A DNA stretch of 64,000 nucleotides from NCBI GenBank assembly GCA_027391075.1, contig DAHYHI010000079.1, forward strand, positions 62,001 through 126,000, read 5' to 3'. The translations under genes were made by a program, and so were the position numbers. Each line of letters starts with the position of its first letter. Positions within the stretch are counted from its first letter, which is position 1. The notes under the pieces are model-generated. The model did no database searches and was not told where the DNA came from. It was given only the letters and a program-made list of their open reading frames with translations. This DNA is from JAJZAM01 sp027391075 (GTDB taxonomy: Bacteria; Actinomycetota; Acidimicrobiia; Acidimicrobiales; Palsa-688). Positions 58,083 to 64,000 of the stretch are shown piece after piece.

Positions 58083-58889
58083 ATGTCCCTGTCCGACCAA
58101 GAAAAGCGTCGCTTCGTGGAGGCGCTGCGTCACGACCCGGCTTTTCGCGAGGAGGTACGCAACCTTGTCCTCCCCGACGAACTGCTCACCTTGCCGTCGC
58201 TTGTAGCGGAGAACAGCAGGCAAATAGGCAAGCTGCAGGTTGCCGTGTCCGAATTGCAGGTTGCCGTGTCGGAGCTGCAGGTTGCGGTGTCGGAGCTGCA
58301 GGCTGCCGTTGCGGGATTGCAGGCCTCCTTCGCGGGACTGCGTGAGGAAGTTGCGGCAAACGGACGGCGGATCGACAGACTCCAATCAGATTTTCGTGAT
58401 CTGCGCGGCGAGTTCGACGATCTCCGCTCGGACATGAACCGAAAGATTGACGATTTGCGCACCGAGGTCGGGCGGCTCTCCCAGATCGTGGGTGGCACAG
58501 TCGAGGAAGACGCGGCGTCCGTCGTGCGCACCGTGCTCGAAGGTCATGGCGCCCGCCTCGAAGCCGACCCGCACGGAGTGGCGTTTAATGGGGCGTTGGA
58601 CGTCCTAGCTAATGAGGAGCTGGACGTCCTAGCGACCGCTGTCGAGGATTCCGGCACCACGCTGAGCGTGCTCGTCGAAGCGAAAGTGCGGTTGCGGCCG
58701 GCCGACGTCCGAAAGTTCGCCGTCGCCTACCCGAGCCTGGTCGAACGCCTCGGCTTGAGGGGGGATCACGTCGGCTACGTGTACGGCCTGCGGGTCTACG
58801 CCGGGGCCGAAGAAGCTGCCCGTGAGGTTGGGCTGGGGGTCTTGTGCCCTGACGGTGAGCGTCTGGCACCGGCTAGAAGGGTCGCCTAG
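58083..58889 (+). CDS. Coiled-coil protein with C-terminal PD-(D/E)XK-like domain (DUF3782-type)
   Basis: A 268-aa protein. Short helical N terminus, a long parallel coiled coil (~45-140) built partly from heptads VAVSELQ, then a C-terminal domain (~150-268) with VEEDAASVVRTVL, the LSVLVEAKVRLRPADVRKF strand (ExK, as in restriction-endonuclease-like folds) and GYVYGLRVYAGA. Proteins of this build are widespread and uncharacterised; a nuclease-fold core is inferred. Followed by a bidirectional terminator. Confidence 0.75.
   Translation: MSLSDQEKRRFVEALRHDPAFREEVRNLVLPDELLTLPSLVAENSRQIGKLQVAVSELQVAVSELQVAVSELQAAVAGLQASFAGLREEVAANGRRIDRLQSDFRDLRGEFDDLRSDMNRKIDDLRTEVGRLSQIVGGTVEEDAASVVRTVLEGHGARLEADPHGVAFNGALDVLANEELDVLATAVEDSGTTLSVLVEAKVRLRPADVRKFAVAYPSLVERLGLRGDHVGYVYGLRVYAGAEEAAREVGLGVLCPDGERLAPARRVA
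58233..58337 (+). repeat. 21-bp heptad-coding tandem repeat, 5 units
   Basis: Five 21-bp units (58233, 58254, 58275, 58296, 58317); the first three are nearly identical (ctgcaggttgccgtgtcgga), the last two diverged. Each encodes one coiled-coil heptad. Confidence 0.9.
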
Positions 58890-58891
58890 AC

Positions 58892-58929
58892 GCGTAAGCG
58901 GGCCCCGCTCTCGCAGGGCCCGCCTACGC
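58892..58929. terminator. Bidirectional terminator between convergent genes
   Basis: GCGTAAGCGGGCCC (58892-58905) and GGGCCCGCCTACGC (58916-58929) pair over 14 bp with one mismatch around a 10-nt loop, between the stops of the coiled-coil gene and hsp20. Confidence 0.75.
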
Positions 58930-58934
58930 ATAGC

Positions 58935-59372
58935 TCAAGCTGCGGCCGTGGTGAGCTCCCGGGTTTCGCCGGCAGCGCCGATCTCTATCTTGCGGGGTTT
59001 GGCCGCTTCGAGGACCGGCAGGCGAAGGATCAGGACCCCGTCGCGGTACTCGGCCTCGACGTGCTCCTTGTCCAGACCGTCACCCAAGCTCAGCCGGCGG
59101 GTGAAAGAACCTTGGGGTCTCTCGGAGATGACCACCTCGGCGTCAGCGCCGTGCTCGATGGACCTCTTGGCCGTGACGCTTAGGACGTCCTTGTCGACGG
59201 TGACTTCGATGTCGCCGCTCGAAACGCCCGGCAGGTCTAACTCAACCACATAGTGATCGCCGTCTTTGTAGGCGTCCAACGGCATGAAACGGGCAGTGCC
59301 GCCGAAAGGCCACCCGAACCTGGTACCGGCGAGGCGGTCCAGCTCGGCGAACGGGTCGAACCTCATAAGCAT
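58935..59372 (-). CDS. Hsp20/alpha-crystallin small heat-shock protein
   Basis: A 145-aa chaperone: N-terminal MRFDPFAELDRL, alpha-crystallin domain with YVVELDLPGVSSGDIEVTV, SVTAKRS, PQGSFTRRLSLGDGLD and the GVLILRLPV strand before a short C-terminal extension (PRKIEI, an IxI-type anchor). It binds unfolding proteins without ATP. GGAGGTGCGACAG upstream of the ATG gives a strong ribosome-binding site. No HspR (HAIR) or CIRCE site noticed upstream. Confidence 0.95.
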   Translation of the reverse strand: MLMRFDPFAELDRLAGTRFGWPFGGTARFMPLDAYKDGDHYVVELDLPGVSSGDIEVTVDKDVLSVTAKRSIEHGADAEVVISERPQGSFTRRLSLGDGLDKEHVEAEYRDGVLILRLPVLEAAKPRKIEIGAAGETRELTTAAA

Positions 59373-59555
59373 TACTGTCGCACCTCCTTCACTACTACTA
59401 ACTACCTTCTGCGGATCTTGGTGTCACTACATCCGCACTCATGGGAACGCTTCGAACGGTAACGGTATTCCCGGCACCGCTACAAGGCCGGCGCGCCGGC
59501 GTGGAGCGAGACGGGGCGTCTGGCGTCTGGGACGGCGGTAGGCAAAGATAGCCGC

Positions 59556-60191
59556 GTGGACAACGACGAGTACTTTGGAGATCCCGACGTGAGGGAGCAG
59601 TGGGACCGCCGCTACTCCGAGCAGCAGCGGCTGTGGAGCGGCGAGCCCAACGGAGCGCTCGTAGCAGAAGTCGCCGGGCTCCCCCCTGGGAAGGCTCTCG
59701 ACGTCGGCTGCGGCGAGGGAGCCGACGCGGTGTGGCTTGCCCGTTCGGGCTGGGAGGTAACAGCTATCGACGTTTCGGGCGTCGCGCTCGAAAGAGCGGC
59801 CAGCCACGCCGAAGACGCCGGCGTCAAGGTCACCTGGGTGCACGCCGGGCTCGGTGAAGTGGAGCTGCCGGGCGCCCCGTACGACTTGGTGTCGGCGCAG
59901 TACCCGGCGCTGCGGCGAAGCCCTGACGCCAAGGCCGAGCGGGCGCTGCTGGAGGCTGTCGCCCCGGGCGGCGTGCTCCTCTTCGTGCACCACGCCGGGA
60001 TGGAAGAGCACCGCGACGACGAAAGCGGCTTCGACCCGGCCGACTACGTGTGGCCGTCGATGATCGCAGCGCGCCTCGACGACGCCTGGAAGGTCGAAGT
60101 CGACGAGCGCCGTCCCCGCAACGTGCCCGACGTCGGACCCGGCTCCCGGCACAAGGACGACCTGGTGCTGCGCGCCCGCCGGCTGCGCTGA
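59556..60191 (+). CDS. Class I SAM-dependent methyltransferase (TehB/thiopurine-type)
   Basis: A 211-aa methyltransferase: QWDRRYSEQQRLWSGEPNGAL, ALDVGCGEGADAVWLARSGW (motif I), VTAIDVSGVALERAA (motif II), PYDLVSAQYPALRR, VAPGGVLLFVHH. The opening W...P-N segment and motif order resemble TehB-like or tellurite/thiol methyltransferases; substrate unknown. GTG start at 59556. Confidence 0.85.
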   Translation: MDNDEYFGDPDVREQWDRRYSEQQRLWSGEPNGALVAEVAGLPPGKALDVGCGEGADAVWLARSGWEVTAIDVSGVALERAASHAEDAGVKVTWVHAGLGEVELPGAPYDLVSAQYPALRRSPDAKAERALLEAVAPGGVLLFVHHAGMEEHRDDESGFDPADYVWPSMIAARLDDAWKVEVDERRPRNVPDVGPGSRHKDDLVLRARRLR

Positions 60192-60278
60192 AGGCTACGC
60201 CGGCCGACCGACGCCCTCCCATTCGGCGGGTATCGGCGGGTTGACGGTAACGACGTCGGAGAGCGACACGATCCCGAT

Positions 60279-60539
60279 ATGGCTGATCTCGGCACCCTTG
60301 CCGTTGTCATAAAGGGTGGCGTCTGCGAGGACGGCCGGGTGCGTTTCGTCGACACAGCTGGCTTCGTCGCCGACGCTGCCTGGGGGGCGTTGGAGCTGGG
60401 CGAGATCGACGGCGTCGCCGTCCAGGTGCACTGGACTGATCATGCCCAGCCCCCGGCTTGGATCCTCACGGCCACCCATTGGCGGGACGCGACCTGCCGT
60501 CTACAGCGCTTGTTGGCCCTACCAGAACCGTACTGTTAG
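60279..60539 (+). CDS. Uncertain small ORF, 86 aa (overlaps an equally open minus-strand frame)
   Basis: An acidic 86-aa frame with good codon statistics (VDTAGFVADAAWGALELGEI, AVQVHWTDHAQPPAW). The antisense frame 60195-60479 (94 aa, HIGIVSLSDVVTVNPPIP near its end) has similar codon quality, and neither has a clear ribosome-binding site or TANNNT box. One of the two, or neither, is a gene. The plus frame is listed because it agrees with its neighbours' direction. Confidence 0.3.
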   Translation: MADLGTLAVVIKGGVCEDGRVRFVDTAGFVADAAWGALELGEIDGVAVQVHWTDHAQPPAWILTATHWRDATCRLQRLLALPEPYC

Positions 60540-60568
60540 TTACTACGGATTTGGTAGGGTGTCGGTTC

Positions 60569-61654
60569 GTGGAACTGTCACCGTTTCCTTTCCAAGGCCC
60601 GCTTGATCCCCGCCAGGTGCGAGGCCGGGACGATCTGCTCGCCGATCTGGCAAGGCGGATCGCCGAGAGACGGGTGACAGCCTTGGTGGGCCCGCGTCGT
60701 TACGGTAAAACCACGGTCCTGCGCCGGCTCGCCTCCGAAAAGGGCAGAACCGTTGTGTGGGTCGACCTCTACGAAGTTACCTCGATCGCCGATGTCGCCG
60801 CCCGATTCGATCAGGCGCTGGCCGTCTCCTCGGGCGGGGTGTTCGGCTCCGTGATCGAAAGGATCGCCGCCACGTTGTCGGTCAACCTTGGAGTACTGCG
60901 AATCGATCTGCGAGGCCCGGCCCGAGACCGGCCGGACCCAGCGCTGTCACTCTCCGCCCTGCTTGAAGTGCTCGTCGCCGCAGCCAGCCGCCATCAGACA
61001 CTGCTGGTAATCGACGAGTTCTCCTTCATCTCCCGGATACCAGAGGCGGCTGGGATGTTGCGTACCGCTCTGCAGCACCACTACCGCGAGCTTGGGATCG
61101 TCTTCGCCGGATCACAGCCGGCGATGATGCGAACCTTGTTTACCTCCCGGAGCGAACCGTTCTACGGGCAAGCCGATCTGGTCGAAATCGGTCCTCTCAC
61201 CCAGCCGGCTCTGACCGAGATCATCCAGAAAGGGTTCACGTCCACGAAACGCAAACCCGGACCGGTCGCCCGTATCGTGTACCAGATGACCGGCGGTCAC
61301 CCTATGCGGGCCATGCAGTACGCCGACCGGTGCTGGAGCGAAACCCCGCAGGGGGCGGTGGCTACCGCGGAAACCGCTGTTGAAGCGCTCGATCAGTTGA
61401 GACGCAGCGAAGCCGAACCGTTAGAACGGATCTTCTCCTCTTTCACGGACTCCGAGAAGGCGCTGCTACGCTCAGTCGCTGTGTCGGGAAGCGTATACGG
61501 TGCCGAAGCCGCTCTCCTGGGGGTCCTCGGGGGAGCCGCCGCCCGAGCGCGGCGGAAGCTCGTCGACAGCGGAGACTTCATCGAGACCGGAAAGGGGGTG
61601 AAAATCACCGACCCGTTCTTGGCCGACTGGATCCGTGGACGGTTCCCGCTCTAA
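60569..61654 (+). CDS. Archaeal-type (AAA/STAND-like) ATPase
   Basis: A 361-aa P-loop ATPase of the archaeal-ATPase family: RGRDDLLADLARRI, Walker A ALVGPRRYGKTT, Walker B TLLVIDEFSFI, sensor-1-like IVFAGSQPAMM, then FYGQADLVEIGPLTQ and a C-terminal winged-helix-like region (FTDSEKALLRSVAVSG, ARARRKLVDSGDFIETG). Such proteins are common in mobile and defence contexts but mostly unstudied. GTG 60569 lies 8 nt after TAGGGT (60555-60560). Confidence 0.85.
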   Translation: MELSPFPFQGPLDPRQVRGRDDLLADLARRIAERRVTALVGPRRYGKTTVLRRLASEKGRTVVWVDLYEVTSIADVAARFDQALAVSSGGVFGSVIERIAATLSVNLGVLRIDLRGPARDRPDPALSLSALLEVLVAAASRHQTLLVIDEFSFISRIPEAAGMLRTALQHHYRELGIVFAGSQPAMMRTLFTSRSEPFYGQADLVEIGPLTQPALTEIIQKGFTSTKRKPGPVARIVYQMTGGHPMRAMQYADRCWSETPQGAVATAETAVEALDQLRRSEAEPLERIFSSFTDSEKALLRSVAVSGSVYGAEAALLGVLGGAAARARRKLVDSGDFIETGKGVKITDPFLADWIRGRFPL

Positions 61655-62047
61655 CCGGCGTGTTACCCGGCGCCGCGTACGATTCCGGCGTCGGTCACCC
61701 GCTTGTGCTTCCGATGAAGCGGCACTATCAGCGAGACGGCACGGGCAAGATGGCGTAGCCGAACGTGACACCCCCGCTGGTCGTAGCTTCCTAGGCGCTG
61801 GGAGAGTGGATCGCGCCATGCCCAGGATGGCCGCCACCCTCCCAGCCGATCTGGTGGAAGACGTGGGAGTGGCTCGGTCGGGAGAGTTGAGTCCTAACGA
61901 GTGGTGTACGAGCGGGTGAGGTGGGGGAGGGGTCCGCCTCCAACAGGCGACATCCGGCGAACGGTTACGCCACTCAACTCACGATGCCGGGAGAGCTCAT
62001 CGCCGACACCGCAGAATTATCATGGCCGCCAGCGGGGAGTTTTAATG

Positions 62048-62075
62048 TCCACTCCCCCAGATGCTGGGGAGTGGA
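62048..62075. other. Hairpin, 10-bp perfect stem
   Basis: TCCACTCCCC (62048-62057) pairs with GGGGAGTGGA (62066-62075) around CAGATGCT. Function unknown; no T tract directly after it on either strand. Confidence 0.5.
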
Positions 62076-62146
62076 GCGCAGTAGGTAGCGGAGCCCACGT
62101 CAAGTAAGCGTTCTGCTGGAGAGCGGCAGGAGCGTTCCCATAACAC

Positions 62147-62189
62147 CACGGTATTGACTTCCTGAATCGGATAGAGCGTCAATACCGTG
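62147..62189. promoter_or_regulatory. AbiEi operator: perfect 12-bp inverted repeat
   Basis: CACGGTATTGAC (62147-62158) and GTCAATACCGTG (62178-62189) are perfect reverse complements, 19 bp apart, ending 10 bp before a TACACT -10 box (62200-62205). AbiEi antitoxins bind inverted repeats in their own promoter, so this is its probable autoregulatory site. Confidence 0.75.
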
Positions 62190-62211
62190 CTAGAGGTGCT
62201 ACACTTCAGGT

Positions 62212-62805
62212 GTGGCCGCCACACCCTACGACCGCCTCGTCGGGCTGGCTGCCGAACAGCACGGCTTCGTCCGTACCGAGGAGGCCGAGAAGGCTGGCAT
62301 CCGCCCCGACTACCTCCGCCGACTGGCCATGACGGGCCGCCTCGAAAGGCGAGCCCAAGGCCTCTACCGTCTCACTGCCCTGCCGGTGGGACCGCTCGAC
62401 GAATATCACGAGGCGGTGCTTGCTGCTCGCGGGGAGGGAGTTGTCGCCGGGGACGCGGCGCTCGCGCTGTGGGGCCTCGCGGACGTAAATCCCCGGGAGA
62501 TCGAGATCATCCTCCCGGCCGGCCAGCGGGTGCGTCGGGCCAACGATCGCCGCTTTCGGCTTCGTCAACGGCGCCTCGACCCGGACCAGATCGACCAGGT
62601 CGAGGGCATCCCTGTGCTAGCGCCGCAGGTTGCGATCGAGGAGGCCATTGCCAAAGGGCTCGAGGGCAACATCGTCGAGCAGGCAATCACGAACGCGCGC
62701 CGACGGGAGCTTGTCGGCGAGCTTGGCGCCGCCAGGTTGCGGGTGCTGCTGGCTGACCGCAATGCCCGTGTGCACGGCGACACAGTGACAAGGGCCCCGG
62801 CGTGA
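62212..62805 (+). CDS. AbiEi-family antitoxin/transcriptional repressor (orphan)
   Basis: A 197-aa protein. N-terminal winged helix (~1-55: LAAEQHGFVRTEEAEKAGI, YLRRLAMTGRLERRAQGLYRL) and a C-terminal antitoxin domain (~70-190: AVLAARGEGVVAGDAALAL, EIEIILPAGQRVRR, IPVLAPQVAIEEAIAKGL). AbiEi normally represses and neutralises the AbiEii nucleotidyltransferase toxin encoded next to it, but no AbiEii frame follows; the next gene is on the other strand. GTG 62212 lies 6 nt after TACACT, predicting a leaderless message controlled by the upstream palindrome. Confidence 0.85.
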   Translation: MAATPYDRLVGLAAEQHGFVRTEEAEKAGIRPDYLRRLAMTGRLERRAQGLYRLTALPVGPLDEYHEAVLAARGEGVVAGDAALALWGLADVNPREIEIILPAGQRVRRANDRRFRLRQRRLDPDQIDQVEGIPVLAPQVAIEEAIAKGLEGNIVEQAITNARRRELVGELGAARLRVLLADRNARVHGDTVTRAPA

Positions 62806-62866
62806 GCACGGCAGCGCCGCGACTTCCGGGCGACCGCGGTCACCTTCGAGGAGAGCATCGAGAGCC

Positions 62867-63100
62867 TTACCTCTGGTCGCCATAGCGAAGTCCGCTCACC
62901 TCGTAGGAGGTGAGCACCCTACCGGAGCCGGGAATCGCCAGCCACCCGTCTCGGCGATCCACTGCGCCGCTTGCTACCGGCTCGATGCGAACAGCGGCGC
63001 CGTCCACGTCGCTTTCGACTTCGCCCGCCTGCAAACCTACCCGGTCGCGAAGCGACTTAGGGATGACCAATCGCCTTGCCCGGTCAATGGTAGTCCGCGT
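62867..63100 (-). CDS. AbrB/SpoVT-type antitoxin with ACG at the expected start codon
   Basis: A 77-aa swapped-hairpin DNA-binding protein: RTTIDRARRLVIPKSLRDRV then LQAGEVESDVDGAAVRIEPV, the usual AbrB/MazE/VapB layout. Where relatives begin MRTTID this frame has ACG (63100-63098). A TAGATT box (63112-63107) lies exactly 6 nt upstream, the leaderless spacing used by intact genes here, so ACG sits at the true initiation point. An ATG-to-ACG mutation (silenced gene) or non-canonical initiation are the options; the TTG at 63070 would lose a beta strand. No PIN toxin is seen downstream on this strand. Confidence 0.6.
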   Translation of the reverse strand, partial: TRTTIDRARRLVIPKSLRDRVGLQAGEVESDVDGAAVRIEPVASGAVDRRDGWLAIPGSGRVLTSYEVSGLRYGDQR

Positions 63101-63187
63101 ACCATTAATCTAGCACTCAAAGGCCCGCGAAGCCTGTAGTGCTATGGCGCATCGAGGTGCTGGCGGTCGTGGTCTAGAGCACCTTCA

Positions 63188-63210
63188 GATAATCTGGATC
63201 TGATAATCTG
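63188..63210 (+). promoter_or_regulatory. Phd/PIN operon promoter with direct repeat
   Basis: GATAATCTG occurs at 63188-63196 and 63202-63210 (14-bp period). The second copy contains a GATAAT -10-like box 8 nt before the GTG start, so an antitoxin bound to the repeats would block RNA polymerase. Confidence 0.5.
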
Positions 63211-63215
63211 ATGGC

Positions 63216-63482
63216 GTGTACGAGTTGTCGGCTTCTGAAGCCTCCCGGAACTTCTCCTCGGTGCTCGACTCCGCCGAGCGCGGCGAGACGATAGCGGTCA
63301 CCCGGGCCGGCCGGCGTGTAGCGCTGGTCATCCCAGCGCCGGCGAGCAACGGTAGGGCGCTGGGGGAGGTGTTGCGTCGCTGGAGGAGCAACCCAGCCCT
63401 CGACGACGTCTTCGCTGCGCACGTCGAATCCGCTGGTCGGACGGTATCGGCCGACCTGGACGGCGACCCTTGGCACGACTGA
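63216..63482 (+). CDS. Phd/YefM-family antitoxin
   Basis: An 88-aa antitoxin: N-terminal Phd fold (YELSASEASRNFSSVLDSAE, then ETIAVTRAGRRVALVIPA) and an acidic, Trp-containing C-terminal tail for toxin binding (SADLDGDPWHD). GTG start behind a repeat-containing promoter. Its last codons overlap the PIN toxin start by 13 bp. Confidence 0.9.
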   Translation: MYELSASEASRNFSSVLDSAERGETIAVTRAGRRVALVIPAPASNGRALGEVLRRWRSNPALDDVFAAHVESAGRTVSADLDGDPWHD

Positions 63483-63874
63483 TTCTCGATACCGGCGTTC
63501 TCATCGCCGCTGTCAGAGGACGCCTCCAAGCCGATGAGCTTTTCGACGCCGACGACCTCGCAATCCCCGCTGTTGTCGTAGCGGAGTACCTGGCCGGCGT
63601 CGAATTGGACGGCGACCCGGGCCGGGCCGCTGCACAGCGAGCGTTCCTTGAAGAGGTCTTGGCGGTGGTCCCCGTTCATGTCTACGACCAGGCCACGGCG
63701 ACGCATCACGCGGAGTTGCTGGCCTACGTTCGACGCTCAGGTACCAAACGGGGTGCTCACGATCTCATCGTCGCAGCGTGCGCACGCGCCGCGGACCGCA
63801 TGGTGCTAAGCACCGACAACAGCGCCCGCTTCGGAGACCTCCCCGGAGTTTCTGTTCGTCTGATCCCCAGCTAG
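63470..63874 (+). CDS. PIN-domain toxin (VapC-like)
   Basis: A 134-aa PIN RNase: LILDTGVLIAA (first Asp), AIPAVVVAEYLAGVEL (Glu), KRGAHDLIVAACARA (Asp) and LSTDNSARFGDLPG (Asp), so all four acidic residues are present. TTG start inside the antitoxin gene gives tight coupling. Target RNA unknown. Confidence 0.9.
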   Translation: MARLILDTGVLIAAVRGRLQADELFDADDLAIPAVVVAEYLAGVELDGDPGRAAAQRAFLEEVLAVVPVHVYDQATATHHAELLAYVRRSGTKRGAHDLIVAACARAADRMVLSTDNSARFGDLPGVSVRLIPS

Positions 63875-63941
63875 CAGGCCCGATCCGTCCCGGCAGGGCC
63901 CCTCTGGGGCTGGGGACGGCTGGTAGCGCTAGCCTGAGGCG

Positions 63942-64000
63942 GTGCCTGTAATTGTTGCCATCATCACCCCCAAGCCCGGAGAGTTCGACGCCGTGGAGGA
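63942..64000 (+). CDS. ABM-like (antibiotic biosynthesis monooxygenase fold) protein, truncated by window end
   Basis: Only 19 codons are visible (PVIVAIITPKPGEFDAVEE), matching the first strand and turn of small ABM/quinol-monooxygenase-type proteins. GTG 63942 lies 6 nt after TAGCCT (63930-63935), which supports the start. Confidence 0.5.
   Translation, partial: MPVIVAIITPKPGEFDAVE

Larger units (their letters stand above)
61655..62211. other. Gene-poor stretch before abiEi
   Basis: 556 bp between the ATPase and AbiEi genes. Short frames here are Arg-rich and look non-coding. It contains a 10-bp-stem hairpin (62048-62075) and the AbiEi operator palindrome (62147-62189). Nothing else recognised. 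Confidence 0.55.

Noticed and set aside
61635..61919. 94-codon plus-strand frame overlapping the end of the ATPase gene
   Set aside because: Arg/Ser-rich, no start signal and no recognisable domain; looks non-coding.
62806..62866. AbiEii toxin start after AbiEi
   Set aside because: No frame of useful length continues on the plus strand; stops occur quickly in all frames.

Overview
The window reads as one contiguous piece of a high-GC actinobacterial chromosome. Pointers to Actinomycetota are the Kgd/SucA-type 2-oxoglutarate E1, a class II (B12-dependent) ribonucleotide reductase, a UvrD2-like helicase with an HRDC tail, a DUF222/13E12 gene behind an actinobacterial-type LexA box, an LLM flavin oxidoreductase, several acyl-CoA dehydrogenases, and widespread leaderless transcription signals (TANNNT 6-8 nt before the start codon). 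The many acyl-CoA and lipid-type genes would fit class Acidimicrobiia, but that placement is inference. No rRNA, phage, insertion sequence or CRISPR array was found. One tRNA (Gly-GCC) is present.

Region by region. 1-10.5 kb: end of kgd, a HAD hydrolase, a NYN-S1-histone-H1-tail protein, exonuclease III, a UvrD2-like helicase, an ACT-domain protein and glycerol kinase. 10.5-16 kb: a structured divergent intergenic region with two probable NrdR boxes, nrdJ with its terminator, then an enoyl-CoA hydratase/SDR pair. 16-24 kb: an envelope and c-di-GMP block (LAQTG-anchored secreted protein, HD-GYP membrane protein with an extracellular Thr-rich tail, CmtR-like metal sensor, Lgt-family protein, PilZ protein), a biotin carrier-carboxyltransferase fusion and MsrB. 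24-31 kb: Orn, Dut, a Fpg/Nei glycosylase, tRNA-Gly, an EAL-HDOD protein and two zinc-ribbon AIM24 paralogues. 31-39 kb: an amidase, then a tight five-gene plus-strand operon of VIT1-family transporter, protein kinase-like protein, vWA protein, PP2C phosphatase and Ppx/GppA phosphatase, then an acyl-CoA dehydrogenase. 39-55 kb: a class A PBP, a coiled-coil zinc-ribbon protein, a histidine phosphatase, an MNT-HEPN toxin-antitoxin cassette bracketed by a perfect 49-bp direct repeat, a 3Fe-4S ferredoxin, an S9 peptidase, an AidB-like dehydrogenase, VapBC, a surface-polymer acyltransferase, a GT39-like membrane protein, an LLM oxidoreductase, a DinB-like protein and a methyltransferase.

55-64 kb is accessory in character. 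It holds a frameshifted DUF222/HNH relic behind a LexA box, a Cys-nucleophile alpha/beta hydrolase, a decayed vapBC with an intact operator, a coiled-coil PD-(D/E)XK-like protein, Hsp20, a methyltransferase, an archaeal-type ATPase, an orphan AbiEi antitoxin behind a perfect palindrome, an AbrB-type antitoxin whose expected start codon reads ACG, and a Phd/PIN pair. The last gene (ABM-like) runs off the end.

Links between genes: the kinase/vWA/PP2C triad resembles TerY-P phospho-signalling triads, here joined to a metal transporter and a polyphosphate/ppGpp-type phosphatase. HD-GYP, PilZ and EAL proteins lie within 12 kb. DNA and nucleotide maintenance functions (XthA, UvrD2-like, NrdJ, Orn, Dut, Fpg/Nei) are spread over the first 27 kb. 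Start sites were chosen largely from the TANNNT spacing or a clear Shine-Dalgarno sequence.
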